The position numbers were made by a program, and so were the translations under genes. From contig OZ244596.1 in the NCBI GenBank assembly GCA_965218235.1, positions 1,674,001 through 1,738,000 of the forward strand: 64,000 bases of DNA. Reading direction: 5' to 3'. Positions 27,119-35,291 of the stretch are shown here, piece by piece. Source of the stretch: CADCWK01 sp965218235. Lineage in GTDB: Bacteria; Chloroflexota; Chloroflexia; Thermomicrobiales; UBA6265. The notes beneath the pieces are model-generated. The model was given only the letters and a program-made list of their open reading frames with translations. It had not been told where the DNA came from and made no database searches. Within the stretch, counting starts at the first letter, position 1; each line of letters starts with the position of its first letter.

Positions 27119-27322
27119 AATGCCGTTATATGGAACTCATTCAGCGTAGCCCAACCACTTCGAGGTGTCAATCAGGTGGGCAGTTCAGCCTCGGGCTCGG
27201 CGCGGTTCGGGCACCACCATGACTTCCGACGTCATTGCGACGCCTCCGGACCTGGTCGATGCTGGGAGCAAGCCCGGTCAAGCGAGACTGGACGGACGAC
27301 GACCAATGATTCGGAGCATCCG

Positions 27323-27718
27323 ATGACCGAGACCACGACAGCACCGGCGAACACCATGACCGCCCTCGCGGAGCGGTACATCGGCGCCTTCAACGAGAGC
27401 GACCCAGCGTCCCGCCGGACCCTGATCGGCCGGACCTTTGCGGAGGACGGGACCTACGTCGACCCGCTCATGTCGGGCGACGGGCAGGACGGTATCGACG
27501 CCATGATCGCCGGTGTCCAGACCCGGTTTTCCGGCTTTGCGTTCCGCCTGACCGGCAAGATCGACGGCTTCGCCGACCGGATCCGCTTCAGCTGGGAACT
27601 CTATCCATCGGAAGCCGACGCGCCGCTTGCCGCCGGGACCGACTTCGCCGTCCTGGCCAGCGATGGACGTATTCAGATGGTAACTGGCTTCCTCGACCTC
27701 ATGCCCGATGCTGGCTGA
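27323..27718 (+). CDS. NTF2-like (SnoaL-type) small protein
   Basis: This 131-residue single-domain protein has the NTF2/SnoaL cone fold: LAERYIGAFNESDPASRRTLI as the first helices, FAEDGTYVDPLMSGDGQDGIDAMI as the typical loop-helix, then RFSGFAFRLTGKIDGFADRIRFSWEL strands and GTDFAVLASDGRIQMVTGFLD. Similar genes are often called isomerase-like or cyclase-like, but the fold alone does not tell substrate or even catalysis. It is monocistronic, read away from the sugar operon across the shared operator region, and closed by a strong terminator. Confidence 0.8.
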   Translation: MTETTTAPANTMTALAERYIGAFNESDPASRRTLIGRTFAEDGTYVDPLMSGDGQDGIDAMIAGVQTRFSGFAFRLTGKIDGFADRIRFSWELYPSEADAPLAAGTDFAVLASDGRIQMVTGFLDLMPDAG

Positions 27719-27752
27719 ACGCGAAAGCGGCTGTTCGGCATAGCCATCTGAC

Positions 27753-27799
27753 GGACAGGAGACGGAGCGCCGGAACGGTCGCTCCGTCTCCTGTCCTGT
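27753..27799 (+). terminator. Strong rho-independent terminator
   Basis: A perfect 17-bp stem (27753-27769 with 27780-27796) and a 10-nt loop are followed by TGTTT. It lies 35 nt after the NTF2-like stop codon and is one of the strongest hairpins in the window. Confidence 0.85.
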
Positions 27800-27939
27800 T
27801 TGGGAATCGACCGGTTGGTACCCGGCAACCGTGGGCGAGGAAGGGATCGAGTTCGCGATACCAGTGCTGGCTGCCCGTACCCCCGATGTCGTGAAGGCAT
27901 GGATATTGGTGAAACCAAGAGTCTGGCTACGGTCAGGGG

Positions 27940-28386
27940 CTACCGGACGCTGGTTGTCGAGAGCGCGGTCACACAGCGCCGCAGTGCGTCATGGAACCAT
28001 CGTTGCTCATCGAGTTGGAGACCGCTCACCATCTGCCGCTCGACCACCGCGACCGCCCGCTCGCACGCCGCGAGTCGCGCCCAGCCTGTCGGCGTGAGCT
28101 CGGCCCGCAACACGCGCGCATCGGCGGGATCCGGTCGCCGCGTGACGAGCCTGGCCGTTTCCAGATTGACGATGATTCCGTTCATCGTCTGAGCCGTGAC
28201 GAACGTCCGGCGGGCGAGTTCGGCCCCCGAGAGCTCGTCAGCCGCCGCCAATGCGGTCAGTGTCGAGTACTGAGGCGTCGTCAGCCCGTGCGCTCGGAGC
28301 GCCCGATCCATTGCCGTTCGGAGTGCGTGCTGCAGTTGCTTGACGATGTAGCCGACCGGGACGTAACCAAGCGGTTCCTCCGCCAT
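27940..28386 (-). CDS. MarR-family transcriptional regulator
   Basis: This 148-residue winged-helix protein has the MarR order: a dimerisation helix (GYIVKQLQHALRTAMDRAL), HGLTTPQYSTLTALAAADELSGAELARRTFVTAQTMNGIIVNLE (helix-turn-helix with recognition helix), the wing RRPDPADARVLRAELTPTG and a C-terminal dimer helix. The start at 28386 has GGGAGGG upstream. Two palindromic sites lie immediately upstream in the space shared with the VOC gene, so autoregulation and control of that neighbour are likely. Confidence 0.9.
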   Translation of the reverse strand: MAEEPLGYVPVGYIVKQLQHALRTAMDRALRAHGLTTPQYSTLTALAAADELSGAELARRTFVTAQTMNGIIVNLETARLVTRRPDPADARVLRAELTPTGWARLAACERAVAVVERQMVSGLQLDEQRWFHDALRRCVTALSTTSVR

Positions 28387-28413
28387 GCGTAGCCCTCCCC
28401 GCGCTTGCATCTC

Positions 28414-28449
28414 ATCAGGATCCTGATAGTATATCGTCAGCGTCCTGAT
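28414..28449. promoter_or_regulatory. Tandem MarR operator sites and overlapping -10 box
   Basis: ATCAGGATCCTGAT (28414-28427) is a perfect 14-bp palindrome, and a related but weaker site GTCAGCGTCCTGAT follows at 28436-28449, about two helical turns away. The minus strand between them has TATACT, a good -10 for the MarR gene. The arrangement is classic for a regulator that represses itself and a divergent neighbour. Confidence 0.75.
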
Positions 28450-28475
28450 GATTGTCTCGGAATGGGAGTCTCACC

Positions 28476-28847
28476 ATGGCCAGTGTATCCGGACCCGATT
28501 TCGTCGCCTTACAGGTTCGCGACATGGAGCGGTCGCGCCAGTTCTACACTGAGCGGCTGGGACTCCAGGTCGCGCCCCAGGGCCCTCCCGGCGCGGTGGT
28601 CTTCCAGACGGCGCCGATCCCGTTCGCCATCCGCGAGCCGACGGTGGATCTGGAGTCCGTGCAACGGCTCGGATGGGGCGTCGCGCTCTGGCTGGCGTGT
28701 GACGACGCCGATGCGCTCGCGACCTCGCTGGAAGAGGCAGGCATCGAACTTGCCCAGCGGCCTCAGGACGGACCTTTCGGACGGCAGTTCTCAGTCGCGG
28801 ACCCGGACGGCTACCTCCTGACCATTCACCAGGGTTCGGGCGGCTGA
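28476..28847 (+). CDS. VOC family (glyoxalase/bleomycin-resistance fold) protein
   Basis: This 123-residue protein has two beta-alpha-beta-beta-beta modules: FVALQVRDMERSRQFYTERLGLQ at the N-terminus and FSVADPDGYLLTIHQ at the C-terminus. Metal or ligand residues cannot be placed with confidence; a His is missing at the first usual position. It may be a drug-sequestering or dioxygenase-like member. It is divergent from the MarR gene across the tandem operators, so it is the probable MarR target. Confidence 0.85.
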   Translation: MASVSGPDFVALQVRDMERSRQFYTERLGLQVAPQGPPGAVVFQTAPIPFAIREPTVDLESVQRLGWGVALWLACDDADALATSLEEAGIELAQRPQDGPFGRQFSVADPDGYLLTIHQGSGG

Positions 28848-28980
28848 GCCTGAGGGTTATTGTCACCTGACTACCGCGTCACCTGGCCACCGCGGTTTCG
28901 AAGACATCGGGATCGCCACGGCGTCGACGCGTCCTCCGGTCACAGCCTGCCAGGAACCCAGGGCGACCCGCCATGGGTTC

Positions 28981-29985
28981 CTAGCTGTTATCCGAACCTT
29001 GTCCATTGAGGAAGGCGTCGAGTTCCTGGCGGCGGGGAAGGCCATCCATCGCGCCCGGTCGGGTCGTGGCGAGGGCGCCGGCGGCGGCGGCGAAGCGGAG
29101 GTCGGCCGCGGTCGGAGTGCTCCAGCCGTTCAGGATCAAGCGGCTGATCAGGCCGGCGGTGAAGGCGTCGCCAGCGCCGGTCGGCTCGATCGCGTCGACC
29201 GCGAAGACCGGCAGGTGGATGATGTCGGCGTTCTCGCCCCGCTCGCCGCTCGCCCCGTCCGTCGCGAAGGACCAGCAGCCGCGGGCGCCGTCGGTCAGCA
29301 CGGTGATCGGCGGGGCGAGTGCCGCCGCCTCGCGGAGGATGTCCTCCGGCTCGCCGTCCGTCCCGAACAGCGCCTGGGCGTCGTCGAGGCTCAGCTTCAG
29401 GACCGTCGCGCGGTCGAGGATCGGCCGGCAGACGGCGAGCGCTTCGGACGGGTCCGGCCAGAGGGCGGGGCGGAAGTTGACGTCGAACACGATCGGGACG
29501 CCAGCTCCGGCGGCGATCTCGACCGCGCGGTAGACGGCCCGCCTCGCCCCCTCGACGGGCAGGACGACCGAGCCGAGCAGGATCGCCTGACAATCCGGGA
29601 TTCCGGCCGCCTCGACATCGTCCACCGAGAGCAGCCCGTCGGCCAGGCGGAGGAAGGTGAAATTGCCGTCGCCGCGGGCGTCCTTCCAGGCGAAGGCGAG
29701 CGTCGTCGGGGCGTCTGCGGTCGCGCGCAGCGTCGAGACGTCGACGCCGTTGGCGACGAGCGTCTCCCGCAGGCGGTCGCCGAACGGGTCCTCCCCGACG
29801 ACGCCGCAGAAGCCGGACGGCACCCCGAGTCGAGCCAGCGCGACGGCCGCGTTGGCCGGCGCCCCGCCGGGCCGGATCGCCAGGCTGGCCGCGCTGCGCA
29901 GGTCGGGCGCGCCGTCGCTGACGATCAGGTCGATCAGCGTCTCACCGATCGCCAGCACGCCTCCGGACCGCGGTGTCGTCGTCAT
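28981..29985 (-). CDS. PfkB-family sugar kinase (fructokinase-like)
   Basis: This 334-residue ribokinase-fold kinase has the N-terminal GGAPANAAVALARLG motif, VFDVNFRPALW, KLSLDDAQALFG and the C-terminal PfkB signature EPTGAGDAFTAGL holding the catalytic Asp. It best fits fructokinase or 2-keto-3-deoxygluconate-type kinases; the sugar is not certain. ATG 29985 follows GGAG. An inverted repeat AGGAACCCA...TGGGTTCCT at 28952-28982 overlaps the stop but lacks a T-run. It lies just past the relA tail fragment, so it was probably the gene next to relA before the restriction cassette arrived. Confidence 0.9.
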   Translation of the reverse strand: MTTTPRSGGVLAIGETLIDLIVSDGAPDLRSAASLAIRPGGAPANAAVALARLGVPSGFCGVVGEDPFGDRLRETLVANGVDVSTLRATADAPTTLAFAWKDARGDGNFTFLRLADGLLSVDDVEAAGIPDCQAILLGSVVLPVEGARRAVYRAVEIAAGAGVPIVFDVNFRPALWPDPSEALAVCRPILDRATVLKLSLDDAQALFGTDGEPEDILREAAALAPPITVLTDGARGCWSFATDGASGERGENADIIHLPVFAVDAIEPTGAGDAFTAGLISRLILNGWSTPTAADLRFAAAAGALATTRPGAMDGLPRRQELDAFLNGQGSDNS

Positions 29986-30040
29986 GGTGTGGCTCCGTCG
30001 TGAGGTCGGGTCGTGCTTAAAGAAACCGAAGGTCGGCAAG

Positions 30041-30092
30041 CGTCGCGGACGTCCTCCGGGTTGCGCAGGATGCGGCTGAGCTGGTTGATGTC
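30041..30092 (-). pseudogene. Duplicated remnant of the relA 3' end
   Basis: Read on the minus strand this encodes DINQLSRILRNPEDVRD, a diverged copy of DINQLSRILRKLEDVRD near the RelA C-terminus (32704-32755). By eye about 7 of 52 bases differ, mostly at third positions. It has no start codon and lies just past the stop of the restriction gene. It marks the far end of the restriction-modification insertion. Confidence 0.8.
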
Positions 30093-30102
30093 CGCGTCGT
30101 AA

Positions 30103-30831
30103 TCAGCGTCCTTTGCCTGTCCGTTGTAGGAGGTACCTGTGAGCATGGCCTTGCAGGTTGGCTGCGAATTGACCGAAACCTAACTCCTCGGTGGGATGGG
30201 ATACGACCGTTGGCGTCGCCTGAGTCGCTAATGTCAGGCATACGCAATCATAGTTACGCTCAAGGACCAGCCGTTGACAGAACACTGCATAACGTTGCGC
30301 GTATGAGGCAGCACGAAACGCTGGGTCGACCGGGTAGTACGGCTCCGTGGCTTTGATCGGTTGATGAACTCGCCCCGTGTCCTCCAGGAGCAGAAAGTAC
30401 CCGACAATTGGTCTTACTGAACCGAGACGCTGCTCCCGGAACGCCGTCCAGATATCAGTCGAGTTGCCTAAGGCTTCTTCGACACGGTTGTTAAAGTTGT
30501 TGCCGAACGAGGGTCCGACGTGGGACTTGAACTCGAGGGCGGTCACGAGTTGGCCATCGGAGACAACGAGCAGATCCCACTTCTTCTCGGGACGGTAGTA
30601 TCCCGGCAACTCAAGGCCAGCGCCGATCTTTACCTCCAGACGGTCGAGACCCGTTTCCTCCAATAAATCAACGATCAGTACTTCGAGGGCGCCCATTTGA
30701 CTTCCGCCAGTGACCGCTCCTCGTGTCCCAGCGTCGATCCTCCCCCCCTCCACCTGCTTTTGCTGTTGTCGTGCTCGAGCGTCCCAGAAGCTCTGCACCG
30801 CCTCCTGGAAACGCTGCTGAAGGTTCTCCAT
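30103..30831 (-). CDS. PaeR7I/XhoI-type type II restriction endonuclease
   Basis: This 242-residue protein resembles PaeR7I, which is about 246 residues and cuts CTCGAG. Landmarks are VQSFWDARARQQQKQ at the N-terminus, GALEVLIVDLLEETGL, KKWDLLVV followed by ALEFKSHVGPSFGNNFNNRVEEA (the catalytic D-ExK part of the PD-(D/E)XK fold), and YFLLLEDTGRVHQPI. The start at 30831 shares a base with the methylase stop (TGATG), giving translational coupling. Visibly lower GC and different codon use than its neighbours suggest transfer. Cleavage at CTCGAG is inferred from family and not visible in sequence. Confidence 0.9.
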   Translation of the reverse strand: MENLQQRFQEAVQSFWDARARQQQKQVEGGRIDAGTRGAVTGGSQMGALEVLIVDLLEETGLDRLEVKIGAGLELPGYYRPEKKWDLLVVSDGQLVTALEFKSHVGPSFGNNFNNRVEEALGNSTDIWTAFREQRLGSVRPIVGYFLLLEDTGRVHQPIKATEPYYPVDPAFRAASYAQRYAVFCQRLVLERNYDCVCLTLATQATPTVVSHPTEELGFGQFAANLQGHAHRYLLQRTGKGR

Positions 30832-32531
30832 CAGTCTTCTCCCAAAGGTAGCTTCTCGATCCCATATATGGCGAAGGCGACGGCGGTCGCCGCATCTCGA
30901 TCCCGAATGGCAAAGGCAGCACGAAGAGCGTTTGCCTGATCTGGTGAAACGTCCTGTGGACGTGGGACGCGGATCCGGCGCAGGTACTGCGCCTGGAAGC
31001 GGAGGTACCCACCACGCATGCGGACGCCATAGCACTCCACGAAGAATTGAGCGACATCGGAGAGTAGCAGACCACCTAATACTTCCATGTCCCAGGCCGA
31101 GGAGGTAACCCAATAGAGGTTGTGATGAGGATAGTAATCTCCGCGATCCAGTACCGGGTTGAGTCGCTCCTTGATGTCGGGAATCAGCAGTTTGGGTTTG
31201 CCAGTCAGAGACCGGTCAACACGATCGATGGTTCTGTACCATGCATGGATGTTCTTCTTGCCGACGTGTCGGCCACGCAGGCGATCACCATGAGCCGTGA
31301 CATATGAAGCGAAGACGGGATGCCGCCTCAGGCCTACGAGTCCGTCACGTTCCCAAGGGTTGACAAGATAGTGTCCCGACCAATCGATGAAACCATCACG
31401 GGTGTCCGCCGCCATCACCAGCGGCAGGAGACGATCCGGCTCCGCTATGGAATCATCCTTCGTAATGAAGACGCTATCCGCACCGGTCGCCACCCCAATT
31501 CCCACCTTGGTTCCAGTTATTGGCGATTCCAATGGGCAGAACTCCTCCTCAAGTCGCTTAAGCAGCGCAAGGCGTTCGGGCGAGGAGACTGGCCAGGGCG
31601 CATCGCCAGCGAACCAGCCGTCCACCCGCGCAGCACGAAGCACAGCAAGTCGAGGAATTGAGACTCCCTCTCGTACGGCTCCAAGGTAGTGGGTCAACTC
31701 GAAGGTCGCGACATGCTCGATGCCTCGCTCGGCTCGGGCGACAACGGTTGACCTTTGAGGTCCGAGGCGAATTACCGAAACGGCCGGATAGGCGCTCACG
31801 TCGACCTCGAACGCAGGGACCGTGTGCATTTCGATGATGGTGTCGACCGCATACTCAGCCGTCACGAGCCGTCGCAATTCTGATCCGTATTGATTCAGCA
31901 TCCAGCGGTCAGCGCAGATGAAGGCGCATCTCCCGCCCGCCTTCAACCCCTTTAGAGCTGCCTCATAGAACGCCACGTACAAGTCAGCCCGGCCGACCAT
32001 CGTTGGATATCGACTGCGATACAACTTGACCGTCTTGGGATCAATCTCTTCCAGGCGAACATAAGGGGGATTTCCGATCACGAGATCAGCCTTGGGAAGT
32101 AATGGCGCATTGAGGAGGTAGTCGCCCTCGCGCACCCAGCCTGTCGAGAGGCGTTCAGCGGTCGTGATCGGAATCCCTCTACCAACCAGACATTGTACGA
32201 CTACGTGCCGACTGCGCTTGACAGCATCCGGTGACAGTTCGAGAGCGATGATTGTGTCGCCGCACGAAGCGATGTCACGGCCGTGTAATTGACACGATGC
32301 AACAAGTCGCTCGACAAGGGCACCGACGAAGGCACCATCTCCGGACGCCGGCTCGATTATTGTCCACGTAGCCAGATCCGCTTCAGGTGCGACACCGGCC
32401 TGGTCCAGCATCAGGTCGATCACCCATCGCCTGGTGTACACCGAGCCGTGACTTATGGCCGCTGACGAAGGGGGATCCATTGCACTGATCTGGTCGAAGG
32501 CTGTTTGGCGTGCTGTGTACGTATAGCTCAT
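30831..32531 (-). CDS. N6-adenine DNA methyltransferase, partner of PaeR7I-type enzyme
   Basis: This 566-residue gamma-type methylase has motif I within IIEPASGDGAFVGALVERL, motif IV DLVIGNPPYVRLEE (catalytic NPPY) and a target-recognition half with GYLRFQAQYLRRIRVP. It protects the site cut by the downstream endonuclease. ATG 32531 (MSYTYTAR) has no good ribosome site; the frame is open to 32600, so the start is uncertain. GC is lower than in the surrounding genes. It begins about 120 nt after the relA stop and is the first gene of the inserted cassette. Confidence 0.88.
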   Translation of the reverse strand: MSYTYTARQTAFDQISAMDPPSSAAISHGSVYTRRWVIDLMLDQAGVAPEADLATWTIIEPASGDGAFVGALVERLVASCQLHGRDIASCGDTIIALELSPDAVKRSRHVVVQCLVGRGIPITTAERLSTGWVREGDYLLNAPLLPKADLVIGNPPYVRLEEIDPKTVKLYRSRYPTMVGRADLYVAFYEAALKGLKAGGRCAFICADRWMLNQYGSELRRLVTAEYAVDTIIEMHTVPAFEVDVSAYPAVSVIRLGPQRSTVVARAERGIEHVATFELTHYLGAVREGVSIPRLAVLRAARVDGWFAGDAPWPVSSPERLALLKRLEEEFCPLESPITGTKVGIGVATGADSVFITKDDSIAEPDRLLPLVMAADTRDGFIDWSGHYLVNPWERDGLVGLRRHPVFASYVTAHGDRLRGRHVGKKNIHAWYRTIDRVDRSLTGKPKLLIPDIKERLNPVLDRGDYYPHHNLYWVTSSAWDMEVLGGLLLSDVAQFFVECYGVRMRGGYLRFQAQYLRRIRVPRPQDVSPDQANALRAAFAIRDRDAATAVAFAIYGIEKLPLGED

Positions 32532-32650
32532 GCGTTCAGTGTATGGCTGAACGAGCGAGTCGTCTATCCCAAGTCGGATGGTCGGTGAGGAAAAGACCAA
32601 ACGAAGTCAGGGCGGTAAAGCATTTCTAGCAGGTTGGAACGCGTCCGACT

Positions 32651-35104
32651 TTAGACGGCGCGAAGATGCGCCCCCGGAGCGGCCTCCCGCCGGGCGCTGA
32701 TGACATCCCGGACATCCTCCAGCTTGCGGAGGATGCGGCTGAGCTGGTTGATATCCTCGACCTCGAGGGTCAGCATCATCGTCACCCCCCGGTCGTCGTG
32801 GGTCGTCGTGTTGACGCCGATGATGTTCACCTTGGCGTCGGCCAGCGAGATGCTGACATCCTTGAGCAGCCCGACGCGGTCCAGCGCCTCCAGCCGGATG
32901 CTGACGGCGAAGGTGTCGCAGTGGTCCGCGCCCCAGCTCACCTCGATCTGGCGCTCCGGGTCCGGCAGGTGCGTCATGTTGGCGCAGTCGGTCCGGTGGA
33001 TCGAGATCCCCCGGCCCCGCGTCACGTAGCCGATGATCCGGTCGCCGGCGACCGGCTTGCAGCAGTTCGCCAGCGACGTCAGCAGCCCACCGGCGCCCAT
33101 CACCTCGACCTGGGCCGGGGACCGGGGCCGCGGTACGATCGGCGCGATCGTGAACTCTTCCGGCTGCGTCTCGGCCAGCTTCGCCGTGACGCTCTGCGGC
33201 GAGACCGCGCCGTAGCCGACCGCCGCGAGCAGGTCGTCGAGCTTGTGGTAGCGCGGGAAGTGCTTCAGGATATCGTCTGGTTTCGCGTTCAGGCTCAGGC
33301 GGCGGAGCTCCTTGTCGAGGATGTCCTTGCCCTGCAGGACGTTCTCGTCCCGCTGCGCCCGCCGGAACCACTGCCGGATCTTCTCCCGCGCCGATGCCGT
33401 CGTGACATAGCCGTTGCCGGCCAGCAGCCAGTCCCGGCTCGGCTCGCGGGTCTTGCTGGTCTGGATCCGGACGACCTGGCCGTTGCGGAGCTTCGAGTCC
33501 AGCGAGACGATCTGCTCGTTGACGCGGGCGCCGACGCAGCGGTGCCCGACCTCGGTGTGGATCCGGTAGGCGAAGTCCAGCGGCGTCGCGCCGCTTGGCA
33601 GCTCGACGATGTCCCCGGCCGGCGTGAAGACGTAGATCATGTCCTGGAAGACGTCGGACTTGAGCGACTCGACGAACTCCTCGGCGTCGGCGACCTCGTC
33701 CCGCCAGTCCATCAGTTGCCGCAGCCAGGCGATCTTCTGCTCCAGCCGGGAGTCGCCCTTGCCGCCTTCCTTGTACCGCCAGTGCGCCGCGACGCCGTAC
33801 TCGGCGATCCGGTGCATGTCCAGCGTCCGGATCTGGATCTCGAGCGGCTGGCCGTCCGGGCCGATCACGGCGGTGTGGAGGCTCTGGTAGAGGCTCTCCT
33901 TGGGCGTGGCGATGTAGTCGTCGAACTCGCCGGGGATCGGGTGGAACATCTGGTGGATGATCCCGAGGGCGCCGTAGCAGTCGCGGTGGTTCTCGACGAT
34001 CACCCGGACGCCGACGACGTCGTAGATCTGGTCGAACGAACGGCCCTTGCGTTGCATCTTCCGGTGGATCGAGAACAGGTGCTTGCCCCGCCCGTTGATC
34101 TCGGACTGGATGCCGGCCTGATCGAGCGCCAGGCTGAGTTCGCGGATGAACCGGTCGATGAAGGTGTCACGGTCGCGGCCGGTGTTGGTCAGCTTGGTCG
34201 AGATCTCCCCGTAGGCGTCCGGCTGGATGTACTTGAAGGCGAGATCCTCCAGCTCGGACTTGAGATGCCAGATCCCGAGCCGGTTGGCCAGCGGCGCGTA
34301 GATCTCCATCGTCTGCTGGGCAGTCCGGACCTGCTTGTGGGGCGGGACGGCGTCGAGGGTCCGCATGTTGTGGAGCCGGTCGGCCAGCTTGATCAGGACG
34401 ACACCGATGTCGTCGACCATCGCCAGGAACATCTTGCGGAGGTTCTCGGCCAGCTGGGCCTGCTCCCAGTGCTCGCGGCGCGGCGAGCCCTCGATCCCCG
34501 GCTGCCAGGGGATCTGGCCGAGCTTGGTCACGCCGTCGACCAGCCGGGCGACGCGCTCGCCGAACTCCGCCTCGATCTCCTCGATCGGCACCGGCGTGTC
34601 CTCGACGACATCGTGCAGGACGCCGGCGGCGACCGTCTCCGGGTCGAGCTGCATGGTCGCGAGGATCGAGCCGACCAGCAGCGGGTGGATGACGTAGGGC
34701 TCGCCGGATTTGCGATTGGTCCCATCGTGAGCGCGGACGGCCAGGACGATCGACCGGCGGATCAGATCGCTGCTGTCGAGGTGGAAGTGCGCCTTGGCGC
34801 TCAGAACGGTCCGGAATTCCTCGAAGGCGGCCTGGACGGCCGGGTGCGAGAAGGAGGGGACATCGGCCAGCGACGCCTCGACCTGCTCCCAACTGACGGT
34901 GACGACCGGCCGGTCGGCTACCGGCTGGTCGGCGACCGGCGCCGCCCGGTCGACCGTCCCCGTCTTCGGGGCTGGAACCGGGATCACGGGTTGACCGACC
35001 CCATGGACCTGCGCGTGGACCATCCTGGTTGCCATCTCCCTGTGCATCGCCAGGCCGGGACATCCGGCCGGAACGCACCATTGGGGCGGCGTTGCCCGTG
35101 TCAT
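32651..35104 (-). CDS. relA: RelA/SpoT-type bifunctional (p)ppGpp synthetase/hydrolase
   Basis: Up to 817 residues. The order is: HD hydrolase with YVIHPLLVG and GVLHDVVEDTP, synthetase with NRLGIWHLKSELEDLAF, GVRVIV and YQSLHTAVIGPDGQPLEIQIRT, a TGS domain (FTPAGDIVELPSGATPLDFAY), a zinc-finger-like region with GLLTSLANCCKPV and a C-terminal ACT domain. Both catalytic halves look intact, so the enzyme makes and degrades the alarmone. The start is uncertain: ATGs at 35104, 35035 and 35023 are in frame, and the family alignment begins after residue 70. A TTGACG-N17-TACACT promoter lies upstream. Its last codons are duplicated beyond the restriction cassette. Confidence 0.95.
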   Translation of the reverse strand: MTRATPPQWCVPAGCPGLAMHREMATRMVHAQVHGVGQPVIPVPAPKTGTVDRAAPVADQPVADRPVVTVSWEQVEASLADVPSFSHPAVQAAFEEFRTVLSAKAHFHLDSSDLIRRSIVLAVRAHDGTNRKSGEPYVIHPLLVGSILATMQLDPETVAAGVLHDVVEDTPVPIEEIEAEFGERVARLVDGVTKLGQIPWQPGIEGSPRREHWEQAQLAENLRKMFLAMVDDIGVVLIKLADRLHNMRTLDAVPPHKQVRTAQQTMEIYAPLANRLGIWHLKSELEDLAFKYIQPDAYGEISTKLTNTGRDRDTFIDRFIRELSLALDQAGIQSEINGRGKHLFSIHRKMQRKGRSFDQIYDVVGVRVIVENHRDCYGALGIIHQMFHPIPGEFDDYIATPKESLYQSLHTAVIGPDGQPLEIQIRTLDMHRIAEYGVAAHWRYKEGGKGDSRLEQKIAWLRQLMDWRDEVADAEEFVESLKSDVFQDMIYVFTPAGDIVELPSGATPLDFAYRIHTEVGHRCVGARVNEQIVSLDSKLRNGQVVRIQTSKTREPSRDWLLAGNGYVTTASAREKIRQWFRRAQRDENVLQGKDILDKELRRLSLNAKPDDILKHFPRYHKLDDLLAAVGYGAVSPQSVTAKLAETQPEEFTIAPIVPRPRSPAQVEVMGAGGLLTSLANCCKPVAGDRIIGYVTRGRGISIHRTDCANMTHLPDPERQIEVSWGADHCDTFAVSIRLEALDRVGLLKDVSISLADAKVNIIGVNTTTHDDRGVTMMLTLEVEDINQLSRILRKLEDVRDVISARREAAPGAHLRAV

Positions 35105-35173
35105 GCGCGGCGTCGCGCGGTTGCGAATGACGACCAGGTTCGGGTGGGACGATGGCCAGGGCTGTGAACCGCG

Positions 35174-35202
35174 AGTGTAGGCAGCCTGCGCGTACCCGTC
35201 AA
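35174..35202 (-). promoter_or_regulatory. Sigma70-like promoter for relA
   Basis: On the minus strand TTGACG (35202-35197) and TACACT (35179-35174) are separated by exactly 17 nt. It is 70 nt upstream of the longest relA frame. It is the best two-box promoter seen in this window. Confidence 0.7.
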
Positions 35203-35291
35203 CATATGCACAACATCTGACCTCTCATTGCCCACCCTGATGGGCGGATCAACGAGTCTCATAGACATAATCATACCATGCTGACGAAAGG

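Noticed and set aside
32666..35167. 833-codon plus-strand frame opposite relA
   Set aside because: Antisense to fully conserved RelA motifs, and no recognisable domain.
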